DNA of 64,000 nt from Candidatus Aegiribacteria sp. MLS_C (lineage in GTDB: Bacteria; Fermentibacterota; Fermentibacteria; Fermentibacterales; JCC-6), in NCBI GenBank assembly GCA_002030045.1, contig LQBI01000001.1:62001-126000 (forward strand), given 5' to 3'. The notes below the pieces were generated by a model. The model searched no databases, was not told where the DNA came from, and was given only the letters and a program-made list of their open reading frames with translations. Every line of letters begins with the position of its first letter. Within the stretch, counting starts at the first letter, position 1. A program made the translations under genes and the position numbers. Positions 41,904-51,478 of the stretch are shown here, piece by piece.

Positions 41904-43151
41904 ATGGCTAAGGACAAGAAGTGCTCTTTCTGCGGAAGACCCATAGGGGAGGTCAACCAGCTCATCCAGGGACCGGGCGTACACATCTGCGACGAGTGCA
42001 TCAGGTACTGCAGCGAGCTTGTGGACCTGGAATCGGAGCAGATGACCAGGGTCCCGGAGATCCTCAACGATAAACTGCCCGCGCCGGCGGAGATCAAGGC
42101 GCTGCTGGACGATTACGTGGTAGGCCAGGAGCAGGCCAAGAAAGTGCTCTCCGTAGCGGTCTACAACCACTACAAGCGGCTCAGGTCATCCCGGGAGATC
42201 GGAGATGTTGAGCTGGAGAAGAGCAACATACTCCTCCTCGGGCCCACCGGAGTGGGCAAGACCCTCCTGGCCCGCACCCTGGCCAGGATACTGGACGTTC
42301 CCTTCGCCATAGCGGACGCCACTACACTGACCGAGGCCGGTTACGTCGGAGAGGACGTGGAGAACATCCTGCTCCGGCTTCTCCAGGTGACAGATATGGA
42401 CGTTCCGGCAGCCCAGCAGGGTATCATCTATATCGACGAGATAGACAAGATCTCCAGAAAATCCGAGAATCCCTCGATTACCCGCGACGTATCGGGGGAA
42501 GGCGTGCAGCAGGCTCTTCTCAAGATAATCGAGGGTACTGTGGCAAGCGTTCCTCCGCAGGGAGGGCGCAAGCACCCCTACCAGGACAACATCCTGGTGG
42601 ATACCAGCAATATTCTTTTTATCTGCGGAGGGGCCTTCAACGGGCTGGACAAGATCATAGAGAGGCGTCTTCGCAGGAATGCCATGGGCTTCTCGGCGGC
42701 GGTGGAGAACGGGGGGGAGAATCGGAGGAACATGCTCTCCATCGTGGAGTCACACGACCTGGTAAAGTACGGGCTGGTACCCGAACTCGTGGGCAGGCTC
42801 CCGGTACTGGTCGCACTTGACGACCTGGACACCGACGACCTGGTCAGGGTGCTGACGGAGCCGAGGAACGCCCTGGTCAGGCAGTACCAGTACCTCTTCG
42901 AACTGGAGGACGTGAGGCTGGAGTTCGCTGATGGAGCTCTTGAGGAGATAGCCAGACGGGCCCAGAAGGCGGGCAGCGGCGCCAGGGGGCTTCGCTCTGT
43001 GATAGAGAGCATTCTCCTCGAGCCCATGTACGAACTCCCCGGACTCAAGGGAATAGTCAAGATCGTCATATCGCCGGAGGTCGTCAGGGGAGAGGCCGGA
43101 CCGGTCCTGGTCAAGGCGGAGAAGAAGAAGCAGTCCGGCAGAGCCGGTTGA
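41904..43151 (+). CDS. clpX: ATP-dependent Clp protease ATP-binding subunit ClpX
   Basis: ClpX unfolds tagged proteins and feeds them to ClpP. The 415-residue product has the N-terminal zinc domain with CSFC and CDECIRYC, the Walker A loop [12 protein letters not shown], Walker [14 protein letters not shown] and sensor 2 in [16 protein letters not shown] pore-region sequence is present, as is the [10 protein letters not shown] loop. A ClpP-docking tripeptide corresponds to the MGF in NAMGFSA. The ATG at 41904 gives the normal start [10 protein letters not shown], and an in-frame TTG twelve bases upstream is possible. Confidence 0.96.
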   Translation: MAKDKKCSFCGRPIGEVNQLIQGPGVHICDECIRYCSELVDLESEQMTRVPEILNDKLPAPAEIKALLDDYVVGQEQAKKVLSVAVYNHYKRLRSSREIGDVELEKSNILLLGPTGVGKTLLARTLARILDVPFAIADATTLTEAGYVGEDVENILLRLLQVTDMDVPAAQQGIIYIDEIDKISRKSENPSITRDVSGEGVQQALLKIIEGTVASVPPQGGRKHPYQDNILVDTSNILFICGGAFNGLDKIIERRLRRNAMGFSAAVENGGENRRNMLSIVESHDLVKYGLVPELVGRLPVLVALDDLDTDDLVRVLTEPRNALVRQYQYLFELEDVRLEFADGALEEIARRAQKAGSGARGLRSVIESILLEPMYELPGLKGIVKIVISPEVVRGEAGPVLVKAEKKKQSGRAG

Positions 43152-43161
43152 GGCCGCCGGT

Positions 43162-43728
43162 ATGTCCGCCCTCGACATAAGCTTCCTGAGGAGCTGTCCA
43201 GGTCCTGAACACCTTCCCGGCGACGGGCGTCCCGAGATATGTATCGCCGGCCGGTCCAACGTGGGCAAGTCGTCCCTGATCAACAGGCTCGCGGGAGGTC
43301 GCGCGGTGGCCCGGACCAGTGCCAGGCCGGGATGCACCCAGTACCTGAACCTCTATTCAGTCCAGGACAGCTTCTATTTCGTGGACCTTCCCGGTTACGG
43401 CTACGCACGGGCGCCGGAGCGGGAAAGGACCAAGTGGACCGGCTGGATAGCGTTATACCTCATGGAGAGGCATCCGCTGCGAGGTGTCGTACTGCTTGTG
43501 GACGCCCGTCATCCCTGCCTGCCGAACGACATGGAGATGGTGGAATTCCTCAGGGAACGGGGAAGACCCTACATCGTTGCTCTCACCAAATCGGACAAGC
43601 TCGCCAGGGGCAAGCTTGCGTCCTCTGCAAGAAAAGCACAGGATATGGGGCCTGTGATACCGGTATCCTCGATGACCGGCATGGGCCTCGATCAGCTTAA
43701 GAAGTGGGTTTTCCAGACGGTGGACTGA
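43162..43728 (+). CDS. engB: Ribosome-assembly GTPase EngB (YsxC/YihA)
   Basis: EngB is a small GTPase needed for large-subunit assembly. The 188-residue product has G1 AGRSNVGKSSLIN, G2 ARPGCTQ with its conserved threonine, G3 VDLPGYGYA, G4 LTKSDK and G5 PVSS. LARTSARPGCTQ and YGYARAP are typical of the EngB subfamily. The gene lies ten bases after clpX, a common neighbourhood. Confidence 0.95.
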   Translation: MSALDISFLRSCPGPEHLPGDGRPEICIAGRSNVGKSSLINRLAGGRAVARTSARPGCTQYLNLYSVQDSFYFVDLPGYGYARAPERERTKWTGWIALYLMERHPLRGVVLLVDARHPCLPNDMEMVEFLRERGRPYIVALTKSDKLARGKLASSARKAQDMGPVIPVSSMTGMGLDQLKKWVFQTVD

Positions 43729-43756
43729 TACCCGGTCCGCCCGGGAAGGGAATGAG

Positions 43757-45031
43757 ATGCCGGCAACCATAGTCACCGGGCTTCAGTGGGGGGACGAGGG
43801 CAAGGGGAAGGTGGTTGACCACCTGTCGGAGGATGCCGTGGCGGTAGCCAGGTTTTCAGGAGGTGCCAACGCCGGGCATACCGTTATATCGGCGGGCAGG
43901 AGGATAGCTCTTCATCAGCTGCCCAGCGGACTTCTCCGTCCTGGAGTGCTGGGTATCATAGGAGCCGCCTGTGTCCTCGACCCCGTCTCCCTGGTTCGTG
44001 AGATGGGATCGCTTGAGGATGAGGGGTTCAACGTCGGTGACAGACTCACCATATCCGGCAAGGTACATCTTGTGCACCCGGCTGCCAGGTACATGGAACG
44101 TGAACAGGAAAGACAGCTGGGAGAGGCTTCCGTCGGGACAACCGGACGGGGCATAGGTCCCACCTATGTAAGGAAGTACGAGAGGAGGGGACTGCGGCTG
44201 GAGGATGCCGCCGTGCCTGAGGCCTTCCGTGATCGTTCACTGGGGGTCATGGAGGAGAGCATCTCCGGACTCGGACTTGGGGAAGAGGACAGGGAGGCCC
44301 TGGAGCGGGAGACCGAGGAGTTCATGAAATGCACCCTCGATCTGGTGAACAGGGCCAGTGACGTTTCCATGGTCATCTCCAGGATACTCAGGTCCGGCGG
44401 TACCGTGATAGCCGAGGGCGCCCAGGGAACTCTCCTGGATCCCGACCATGGGACCTATCCCTTCGTTACCTGCGGATCATGCGTCTCCGGCGCCGCCTGT
44501 GTGAGCCTGGGCCTTGGACCCGTAATGATAGACGAAGTGGTCGGCGTGATGAAGGCCTACAATACAAGGGTCGGGAACGGACCTTTTCCCACCGAGCTGA
44601 ATGATGAGACCGGAGAGAGGATAAGGGAGAAGGGCAACGAGTACGGGGCGACGACAGGTCGTCCCAGGAGGTGCGGATGGTTCGACGGAGTCCTTGCCAG
44701 CTACTCCGCCAGGCTCAACGGCTGCTCCTGGACAGTTCTCACCCTTCTGGACGTCCTCAGCGGCTTCCCCGAACTCATGGTCTGCAAGAAGTACGAACTG
44801 GATCCGGGAATAGACCTGACACTTTTCGAGACAGGTGCAAGGCTGGAATATCATGTTCCCGTCTTTGAGACCCTTCCGGGATGGGAGGAGGATATCACAG
44901 GTGAGACCAGCTGGGACGTCCTGCCCGAGAACGCCAGGAATTACGTGATGTTCTTGGAGAAGCTCACCGGGGTCTCCGTCAGGGCCATCTCCACAGGGCC
45001 CGCCAGGGAGGACCTGATCTGGAGAACGTAG
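43757..45031 (+). CDS. purA: Adenylosuccinate synthetase
   Basis: PurA joins IMP and aspartate with GTP in AMP synthesis. The 424-residue product has GLQWGDEGKGKVVD with the P-loop-like loop and catalytic Asp. Further motifs are GGANAGHTV with the catalytic His, GTTGRGIGPTY, EGAQGTLLDPDHGTYPFVT and the aspartate-binding TTGRPRRCGWFD. It is a normal-length member. The final 13 bases overlap the proposed CTG start of the TatD-like gene. GGGAAGGGAATGAG precedes the ATG. Confidence 0.96.
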   Translation: MPATIVTGLQWGDEGKGKVVDHLSEDAVAVARFSGGANAGHTVISAGRRIALHQLPSGLLRPGVLGIIGAACVLDPVSLVREMGSLEDEGFNVGDRLTISGKVHLVHPAARYMEREQERQLGEASVGTTGRGIGPTYVRKYERRGLRLEDAAVPEAFRDRSLGVMEESISGLGLGEEDREALERETEEFMKCTLDLVNRASDVSMVISRILRSGGTVIAEGAQGTLLDPDHGTYPFVTCGSCVSGAACVSLGLGPVMIDEVVGVMKAYNTRVGNGPFPTELNDETGERIREKGNEYGATTGRPRRCGWFDGVLASYSARLNGCSWTVLTLLDVLSGFPELMVCKKYELDPGIDLTLFETGARLEYHVPVFETLPGWEEDITGETSWDVLPENARNYVMFLEKLTGVSVRAISTGPAREDLIWRT

Positions 45032-46377
45032 GCCTCTTCGATACCCATTGCCACCTTTGCGACCTCATCTTCCGCAGCGATGCCGGGGAGGTCATTTCAG
45101 CGGCGAGGAGATCAGGAGTCAGCAGATTCCTCGTTCCCGGCATCGATCCCGAAACCAGCAAAAAGGCTGCGGATCTGGCCGAATCGGAGAGGGGGGTCTT
45201 TGCAGCCGCCGGAATACACCCCTGCGATGCCGGAGAGGATCCCGTCCGGAGCATGGGGAGCATAGCCTCCCTGCTGGTAAGGCCGGGAGTGGTGGCCGTC
45301 GGGGAGACCGGCATGGACCTCTACCACGACAGGGTACCGGTGGAAAGGCAGGAAGAGCTGTTCCGGGCTCACATCCGTATGGCCGCGGCCTTCGGGCTCA
45401 CCCTGGTCGTACACTCCAGGGATGCTGAGGAGAAGGTGCTTCAGGTCCTGGGGGACGGACCCGGTGTACCGGTTGTGATGCACTGTTACACAGGTCCTTC
45501 GAAGACAGCCGCCGCCGCCGCCGAAAAGGGTTTCTACGTTGGTTTCGCCGGACCTCTCACCTACAGGGGGAACCAGAGGCTCAGAGAACTTGCCGCTTCA
45601 CTTCCGCCGGACAGGATCCTGGCGGAGACCGATTCCCCCTACCTGTCGCCGGAACCGGTGAGAGGACGAAGGAACGAACCGGCCAACCTGGTGTACATAG
45701 TGGAGACACTGTCCGAAGCGGCGGGCCGTGACCCGGGGGATATCTCGGCGCAGCTCATGCAGAATTCGCTGAGGGCTTTCCAGCTCGGGGAACACAGGAG
45801 GACTGACCTGATATACAGTCTTTACGGGAACATTTACGTTAACATGACCGGTCAGTGTACCAACAGCTGCAGGTTCTGCATCAGGGACAGGACCGACGGG
45901 CTGGGAGGGTACTATCTGAGACACGATGCTGAGCCGGAGGAGAGCAGGCTCAGGGAGATAGTGTCCCTCCTGCCGGAGGGTTCAGGCCGGAAACTGGTAT
46001 TCTGCGGTTACGGAGAACCCACAATGAGGCCCGCGCTTCTTTTCGACCTTGCGGTCTCCGCCTACAGGAAGGGCTACAGGGTAAGACTGAACACCAACGG
46101 TACCTGTCTGCTGTGGCTCTCCAGAGAGAGGACGGCGGACCTCCTGGGTCAGTTCGGTACTGTCAGCATAAGCCTGAACGCATCCTCCCGCGAAGAGTAC
46201 GACAGGCTGTGCAGGCCCGGTTCACCGGAGGCATGGGACAGCCTTATGGCCTTCATAAGGATGGCGGCCGAAATCTCCAGTCCGGTCCTGACCGCCGTCA
46301 GGTATCCGGGGGTGGACATGGACGCCGTGGGCGCTCTTGCCGGTTCTCTGGGAATACCCTTCAGAATAAGGGGATGA
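45019..46377 (+). CDS. TatD-like nuclease fused to a radical SAM domain, apparent CTG start
   Basis: The 452-residue product joins two enzymes. The TatD part (residues 1-255) has metal ligands in Asp8-Thr-His10-Cys-His12, the Glu in VGETGMD, His in VVHSRDA, His in MHCYTG and Asp in AETDSPYL. The radical SAM part (about 268-452) has the 4Fe-4S cysteines Cys280, Cys284 and Cys287 in GQCTNSCRFC, plus FCGYGEPTMRP and LNTNGT. A stand-alone radical SAM protein linked with TatD is known. No ATG, GTG or TTG exists in frame between the upstream stop at 44902 and the TatD core. CTG at 45019 has AGGGAGGA at ideal spacing. Confidence 0.85.
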   Translation: MENVGLFDTHCHLCDLIFRSDAGEVISAARRSGVSRFLVPGIDPETSKKAADLAESERGVFAAAGIHPCDAGEDPVRSMGSIASLLVRPGVVAVGETGMDLYHDRVPVERQEELFRAHIRMAAAFGLTLVVHSRDAEEKVLQVLGDGPGVPVVMHCYTGPSKTAAAAAEKGFYVGFAGPLTYRGNQRLRELAASLPPDRILAETDSPYLSPEPVRGRRNEPANLVYIVETLSEAAGRDPGDISAQLMQNSLRAFQLGEHRRTDLIYSLYGNIYVNMTGQCTNSCRFCIRDRTDGLGGYYLRHDAEPEESRLREIVSLLPEGSGRKLVFCGYGEPTMRPALLFDLAVSAYRKGYRVRLNTNGTCLLWLSRERTADLLGQFGTVSISLNASSREEYDRLCRPGSPEAWDSLMAFIRMAAEISSPVLTAVRYPGVDMDAVGALAGSLGIPFRIRG

Positions 46378-47189
46378 GGGACCTGGAAATCGTGAAGCTC
46401 CTTCGCGAGGTAGGGATAAGGCCCGACCGGGACCTGGGCCAGAACTTCCTCGTGAACGGTTCGATCGCAAGGAGAATAGCTTCCGCCGTTCCCTCGGAGG
46501 GCAGCACTCTCGAGATAGGTCCCGGCCTGGGATCCCTGACCCGTTATCTTCTTCCACGCTGCGAAAGCCTTACCGCTGTGGAGATATCCTCGAGGATGAG
46601 CGACCATCTCATGGAGAGGTTCGGGAACGATGGACTCCGCGTTGTGAACACCGACTTCCTCTCCGCAGATCCGGCCTCGCTTCCCGGATATCCCTTCCGG
46701 AACCTGGCGGGGAACCTGCCCTACTCCATATCGTCACCCGTGCTGTTCAGACTTGTGCAAGACGTGTTCGAACAGGTACGGACGGCCGTTTTCATGCTGC
46801 AGCGCGAGGTGGCCGGGAGGCTTGCAGCACTTGACGGAGGCAGGGATTACGGTAAGCTTTCACTTCAGATCTGGCCTCTGTTCGAGGTGGAAGCTATTCT
46901 GGACGCTGTGCCGGAGGACTTTTTCCCTCCTCCGGAGGTGCATTCCAGAGTGGTTGTTCTTCGAAGAAGGAAGGAGCCCCTGGTCCGGAGGGATGCGTAC
47001 CAGGCCTTCAGGAGGCTGGTAAAGGTCTCCTTTGCAGCCAGGAGAAAGACCATACTGAACAATCTCGTGTCGGTCATGGACAGGGAGTCAGCATTGCGCA
47101 TTCTGGATAGTGCCGGTATCCCACCGGACAGCAGGGCGGAACAGGTCAGTCCCGAAGGCTTCCTGGAACTCCTGAAGGAGATGCCGTGA
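46374..47189 (+). CDS. rsmA: 16S rRNA dimethyladenosine transferase RsmA (KsgA)
   Basis: RsmA dimethylates two adjacent adenines near the 3' end of 16S rRNA as a late assembly checkpoint. The 271-residue product starts GIRPDRDLGQNFLVN within the N-terminal part. It has the SAM motif TLEIGPGLGSLTR, acidic AVEISSRM and the catalytic NLPYSISSP. VFMLQREVAGRLAA and the C-terminal helical domain with RRKTILNNL are typical. The ATG overlaps the TatD-radical SAM stop (ATGA). Confidence 0.95.
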   Translation: MRDLEIVKLLREVGIRPDRDLGQNFLVNGSIARRIASAVPSEGSTLEIGPGLGSLTRYLLPRCESLTAVEISSRMSDHLMERFGNDGLRVVNTDFLSADPASLPGYPFRNLAGNLPYSISSPVLFRLVQDVFEQVRTAVFMLQREVAGRLAALDGGRDYGKLSLQIWPLFEVEAILDAVPEDFFPPPEVHSRVVVLRRRKEPLVRRDAYQAFRRLVKVSFAARRKTILNNLVSVMDRESALRILDSAGIPPDSRAEQVSPEGFLELLKEMP

Positions 47190-49012
47190 AATTCGCCGCA
47201 TTGGCTCTCTCGCTGTTCCTGGCCGGAACCGCCGCCGCGGTGAACGTGGGCTACAACCTCGACATGAGCCAGATCAAGGACCGCGTTCTGCTCATGAACT
47301 CCCTGTCCCTTTCCGAGCAGCTTACCGAAAGGATATCGCTGAACGCCAACGCCACCTTCACCGGAGAGAAGAACAGTGACCTGAGAAGGTTCGTGGACGG
47401 CAGGAACGTGAATGCCAGCGTATCCTTCTCTCCCTTTAGAGGCATGGACCTGGGCATCAACCTCTCCCGCTCGCTGAGTTCCGAGGAGAAGTACGGAGAA
47501 CTCATCAGGGACCGTCTGAACAACACCACCTCCGGGCAGATAAGGTACAACCCCAGCAGCTGGCTCTCCCTTAGCATGAGCCTTGGTGCCCATTTCGTCG
47601 ACTACATGAATCCCTCCGGGGACAGCACGATAACGGGCTACGACGAGGGCGGTGTCAGGAACGTGGACGTATCGCTTAACAGGACCATCTTCGACAACCT
47701 GAGCAGCAGCGTGTCCTTTGGCGAGAACAGGACCCTGGGTTACCAGAAGGATACGGGAAACGACAACCTCTCCATAAGGCTGGGATACGACTTTCCGTTG
47801 CTGTTCCGTGGAGGATCCCTGGACGCCCAGGCAGCGGCGAGCAAAATGTTCATCACCTACAGCGACTCCAACAGGACCCAGCGCCAGGACGATCTCTCCA
47901 GCAGGCTCTCCCTGGTCGTACCGTTCCCGCTGGAGGGCGTATCGATGGAGGTTTCCACCGGGTGGAGGTATTCCGACCGCTACTACGACTATGAAGTCCC
48001 CGATTCCGCAGGGATTCAGGGCGACGTACTGGACAGGAAGGAGTTCAACAGGGACCTTTCCTCGTCGATGCGCTATCAGATAATGGAGAACGTAAGGCTG
48101 GACCTTGGCCTGACACGGAGCATTCTCCGCGTTGACCAGAAGAGGACGGCAACCGGGGTCCAGACGCTGTTCGACACTTACTACATCGACGATGACCGCC
48201 AGCTCACGGCAACGATCGAGTACACGCCGGGGGAGAGCAGGATCAGTTTCTACAGGGCCGTCCAGCTGATAAGACGTGACACCTACGGTACCTGGACCGA
48301 CATATGGGGCATCGAGTACACCGACAACTTCGATTACGACCAGACACGGGAGGTGCTGTCGCTAAGCTCGGAGATACCGCTCAGCGGCAGCGTCGTCTTC
48401 GACGCCATCATACAGGGTCAGCGCAGGGAGACCATCTATGTCATGTCCGAGCAGTCCGGCAACAGCAAGACCTCCTCCACCTACAGCATCGAGCCGGGGT
48501 TCAGGTACGATGCGGGAGGCGACTGGACCCTGGACGAGTCGGTGCAGCTCAGCGCGGATTACACCACCTTCCTTTTTCCCGGGGCATCATCGGCAGGAGC
48601 CGATCTCCTGTTCAGGCGGGTGAACACAAACAGTTCGTTCCAGAGGGTGTCCCAGGACAGCACGATGCTGGGAGTCAGCCACGTGTTCCGCTTTCAGGAC
48701 CAGGGAACCTACTCCAACTCGGTTTTCTTCAGGTCCGAGGAAGTCATCAACAACATCATAAAGCTGAACCTCGGCTTCCATGTCAGCGATGATATTGGAC
48801 TGACGCCCAGCTACGCCTGGGAGTACCAGAGGAGGAACTACCTGTCCCAGTCCCTGCCTTCGAAGGTGGAGCACATACATCACGTCGGGCTCAGGACCAG
48901 GATGGTGCTCCAGGGAGGTGCGCTCAATCTCAATCTGACAAGGTCCTTCTATTCCCGGGAAGACAGGGAGAGCTACTGGAAAGCTTCGGTAGGACTTAAC
49001 TACCAGTTCTAG
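47186..49012 (+). CDS. Outer-membrane beta-barrel protein
   Basis: The 608-residue product has a signal peptide (MKFAALALSLFLAGTAAA) and then repeated amphipathic strands. It has many Ser/Asn turns and the C-terminal aromatic end SVGLNYQF, the hallmark of an outer-membrane barrel. By length it could form a barrel of 22 or more strands. No named family is recognised. The GTG start overlaps rsmA (GTGA), so it is coupled to housekeeping genes. A lipoprotein follows and may be its partner. Confidence 0.8.
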   Translation: MKFAALALSLFLAGTAAAVNVGYNLDMSQIKDRVLLMNSLSLSEQLTERISLNANATFTGEKNSDLRRFVDGRNVNASVSFSPFRGMDLGINLSRSLSSEEKYGELIRDRLNNTTSGQIRYNPSSWLSLSMSLGAHFVDYMNPSGDSTITGYDEGGVRNVDVSLNRTIFDNLSSSVSFGENRTLGYQKDTGNDNLSIRLGYDFPLLFRGGSLDAQAAASKMFITYSDSNRTQRQDDLSSRLSLVVPFPLEGVSMEVSTGWRYSDRYYDYEVPDSAGIQGDVLDRKEFNRDLSSSMRYQIMENVRLDLGLTRSILRVDQKRTATGVQTLFDTYYIDDDRQLTATIEYTPGESRISFYRAVQLIRRDTYGTWTDIWGIEYTDNFDYDQTREVLSLSSEIPLSGSVVFDAIIQGQRRETIYVMSEQSGNSKTSSTYSIEPGFRYDAGGDWTLDESVQLSADYTTFLFPGASSAGADLLFRRVNTNSSFQRVSQDSTMLGVSHVFRFQDQGTYSNSVFFRSEEVINNIIKLNLGFHVSDDIGLTPSYAWEYQRRNYLSQSLPSKVEHIHHVGLRTRMVLQGGALNLNLTRSFYSREDRESYWKASVGLNYQF

Positions 49013-49024
49013 GCGGGAGTGCAT

Positions 49025-49645
49025 ATGAAAACGGACAGGACCGTCCTATCGATGACGCTCTTACTGGCGGCAATGTCATCCTGTTCCTTATTCGAGCCCA
49101 GGGAGCCGGAGGACCCGGACCCCGGCGGCGAAATCACATGGCAGCAGCCCTACGCCCCCCAGACCGTGGTCCTGAACCTCGAGAACGCGATGGAGGGCAG
49201 GTCGATCAGCATGACCATGGCCTGCTGCGACTCATCCTACCTGTTCATAGCCGACGGCGCCGATACCACAGAGTTCGGCGGCTCATTCGACTTCAGCGGC
49301 TGGACCTACGATGTCGAGCAGAACACTCTCATGAACATCTACAATTTCGTTCAGGGTTCGGGCCTTTCCGAGGACAGCCTCGTATCAGTGATCATGAACG
49401 TCGTTCCGGAGTTGCCGGACCCCGTGGCCCCCTCCGACTCCGCGACTCTCTGGAGGGATTACGAGATAGTGGCGGCGGGAAGCGAATACGCGGGATGGGA
49501 TTCGCCCGCCAGTGGAAGGGTCGAGTTCAAAATGGTCGAGGACGTCTACGGTCTGTGGTCCATAGGAAGATGTAACGACTACCGTCCTGACGGCTATACC
49601 GGCGAGAACTACACCTGGGGCGTTGCCAAGGCGTCCTTCAGATAG
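49025..49645 (+). CDS. Lipoprotein of unknown function
   Basis: The 206-residue product has a lipoprotein signal ending in lipobox MSSC. A Pro/Asp-rich linker (EPREPEDPDPGGE) is followed by a compact domain (about residues 35-200) with no recognised family. The domain has conserved-looking aromatic pairs such as TLWRDYEI and GLWSIGRCNDYRP. The ATG at 49025 is better spaced from the GCGGGAG site than an in-frame GTG two codons earlier. It follows the barrel gene by 12 bases and could sit with it at the outer membrane. Confidence 0.75.
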   Translation: MKTDRTVLSMTLLLAAMSSCSLFEPREPEDPDPGGEITWQQPYAPQTVVLNLENAMEGRSISMTMACCDSSYLFIADGADTTEFGGSFDFSGWTYDVEQNTLMNIYNFVQGSGLSEDSLVSVIMNVVPELPDPVAPSDSATLWRDYEIVAAGSEYAGWDSPASGRVEFKMVEDVYGLWSIGRCNDYRPDGYTGENYTWGVAKASFR

Positions 49646-49653
49646 GCCGTTCC

Positions 49654-50295
49654 TTGCAGGACGGACCATTCCCCGGCCCCTCCGTGACCACCGACACCAT
49701 TCTTCTGGGGAGCTTTCTCAGGGTCGTTCCCGGAACCCTGGTGGTCGATCTGGGATGCGGTACCGGAGGAGCCATCGAAGCGGCTCTCAAGGGTAATCCG
49801 GGGTGCAGATGGCTTGGGATCGACTTCCGCTTCGAAGCCCTTTCCCGCATGCTCGGCCCTGAAGGGCTGTGCGATGAGGCGGGCAGCCTGAGCGCTATCT
49901 GCTGCCGTGTGCAGGATGTTCCATTTCTCATCCCCGAAAGCCTGGCCGGGGCTGTCATCATGAATCCGCCCTATGTAAGATCCGACAGAGGAAGGGCGAG
50001 TCCTGTGCCTTCCAGGTCGGTTTCGAGGGCCGCCCCTTCGACGGCGGTCCACTCATTCCTGAGGGCAGCTTCTCACCTGCTGGCTCCCGGGGGAGAGATG
50101 GTGGCGGTATTCAGACCGGCGATGCTGCCTTCGATCCTGCTGGGATGCGGTACCTGGGGCCTTGGTGTCTCCCTCCTTCAGCCTGTCGGTCCCCACGGTA
50201 AACCGGCGGTTCACCTTCTCGCAAGGTGCATCAGGGGTTCCCGCCCGGACCTTGTCCTGAACTCCCAGAGGACTTCGGAGGAGCTCATCACCTGA
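49654..50295 (+). CDS. N6-adenine methyltransferase, TrmN6-like
   Basis: The 213-residue product has the class I SAM fold (VVDLGCGTGGAIEAAL) and the catalytic NPPY motif in VIMNPPYVRS. That motif marks amino-group methyltransferases. Size and layout resemble TrmN6, which methylates A37 of tRNA1(Val), but RNA or protein targets cannot be separated by eye. The TTG start at 49654 is eight bases after the lipoprotein stop and has only a weak ribosome site. Last gene of this operon. Confidence 0.78.
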   Translation: MQDGPFPGPSVTTDTILLGSFLRVVPGTLVVDLGCGTGGAIEAALKGNPGCRWLGIDFRFEALSRMLGPEGLCDEAGSLSAICCRVQDVPFLIPESLAGAVIMNPPYVRSDRGRASPVPSRSVSRAAPSTAVHSFLRAASHLLAPGGEMVAVFRPAMLPSILLGCGTWGLGVSLLQPVGPHGKPAVHLLARCIRGSRPDLVLNSQRTSEELIT

Positions 50296-50475
50296 GCCTC
50301 GCACGCTGTTGCATTCCGCAATACTCAGTTCATTTACCTGAAACCGCAGGGCATGATGCTTCTCCAAAGGATGCTATTCAGAAGGGAGGAGGAGATGGGA
50401 CCGGCAACCTCACCTTTCTTCATCGCCGTGGTGATGACCCGGGCGACGGCCCTTCCCGGACCCGCCCGGGCGGCG

Positions 50476-50760
50476 TGCATCCTGCCGGACACAGACCAGT
50501 CGCTCTGCTTCGACACGCTGGCCGTGATCGATGAACCCGTGCCGGAAGAGCCCTTCTACGGACAGGAGCCCAGTTTTCAGTCCTTCAGCCGTCGTACCTG
50601 GACAACTGGGACGGCACGTTACGGACCTGATCACGGGGCTGATGTGGCAGCAGTCTGACGAAGGCTTTACAAGGATCCGGGAGGAGGCTCTGGCCTTTGC
50701 CGAGGACCTGACCCTGGCCGGGAGCCGGGCGCGGGTCAGGTGCGACGTAATACCGCCGGA
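50476..50760 (+). pseudogene. Decayed DUF1566-domain gene
   Basis: Fragments of the DUF1566 (Lcl C-terminal) pattern appear in three different reading frames. One has LPDTDQSLCFDT then EEPFYGQEPSF. A second has YLDNWDGT. A third has VTDLITGLMWQQSDEG and EEALAFAEDLTLAG. Intact proteins carry these as one chain (cysteine, FYGQ, then DNGDGTVTD, TGLMWQ, AEDLTLAGY). Small shifts near 50590 and 50617 separate them, and the usual ending is lost. The flanks 50296-50475 and 50761-50859 show nothing recognisable. Confidence 0.75.
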
Positions 50761-50859
50761 ATGCCCTTCGGGAACTGCATCTGCGGACTCACCGCCGAAT
50801 CTGCAACGGTTTTGCCGGAAGTAGTCCTGCTGAGGTGAAGGCTCGGACGGGAGGAGCGG

Positions 50860-51315
50860 TCAGAGGTACCTGCCGCCCCTGAAAACGGCGGCGGCGAAGG
50901 ATGCGGAATCGGCTCCCTCCCGGCTGTATGGATCGGTCCCGTCAGCTCTGTGCAGCAGGACGTTGAGGGTCCAGGTCCCCGATGTTTCGGGATATACCGC
51001 GAGTGAGGCGTGATCGCCTCCAGCGACACCTGTTACCTCCCCGGAGGGGTCCGACAGCCAGAAATCAATCTCGTTGAAGAATGAATCCGAGAATGCGTGA
51101 AGATGGTACATGTGGCTCGTGTCAAGCTCCATCTCTATTCTGAGGGTGTCCCCCGGGACCAGAGTTCCGGAAACGGGTTCCAGGACCATCTCCTCACCGA
51201 GGCCGCTCAGTCCGTCCACTATGCTCATGAGCCGCTGCATGGCCCTGTCCTCATCCGCATAGGTCCACTGAACGAGCACGGTCATCAGAACCGCGGCTAT
51301 CATTTTCCCGGACAT
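50860..51315 (-). CDS. Secreted protein of unknown function
   Basis: The 151-residue product has a signal peptide (MSGKMIAAVLMTVLVQWTYA). The mature part is beta-rich with LVPGDTLRIEMELD and a late TSGTWTLNVLLHR, a pattern like small pre-peptidase C-terminal (PPC) domains. The link is weak. The start at 51315 follows a poor ribosome site. An upstream in-frame GTG at 51348 would place the signal sequence internally. It faces away from the rmlD operon. Confidence 0.6.
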   Translation of the reverse strand: MSGKMIAAVLMTVLVQWTYADEDRAMQRLMSIVDGLSGLGEEMVLEPVSGTLVPGDTLRIEMELDTSHMYHLHAFSDSFFNEIDFWLSDPSGEVTGVAGGDHASLAVYPETSGTWTLNVLLHRADGTDPYSREGADSASFAAAVFRGGRYL

Positions 51316-51360
51316 TCCCGGCCTTTCGCATGCGTACGTTTCACACAATCCTTCTGAACA

Positions 51361-51390
51361 TTTACTTAACCACCGTTCGGACCTTATAGT
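51361..51390 (+). promoter_or_regulatory. Possible promoter for the rmlD-gmhA operon
   Basis: TTTACT at 51361-51366 and TATAGT at 51385-51390 are 18 bases apart. rmlD begins 89 bases later and has no clear Shine-Dalgarno sequence. Confidence 0.45.
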
Positions 51391-51478
51391 TCCAGGATGC
51401 CGAAAGGCAGTCCGGAAGTTAGAATGCGGTTTCCCGCGAAGCCGTGTCGGCTTCCCGAAAACTGATCGGACCGGTTTA

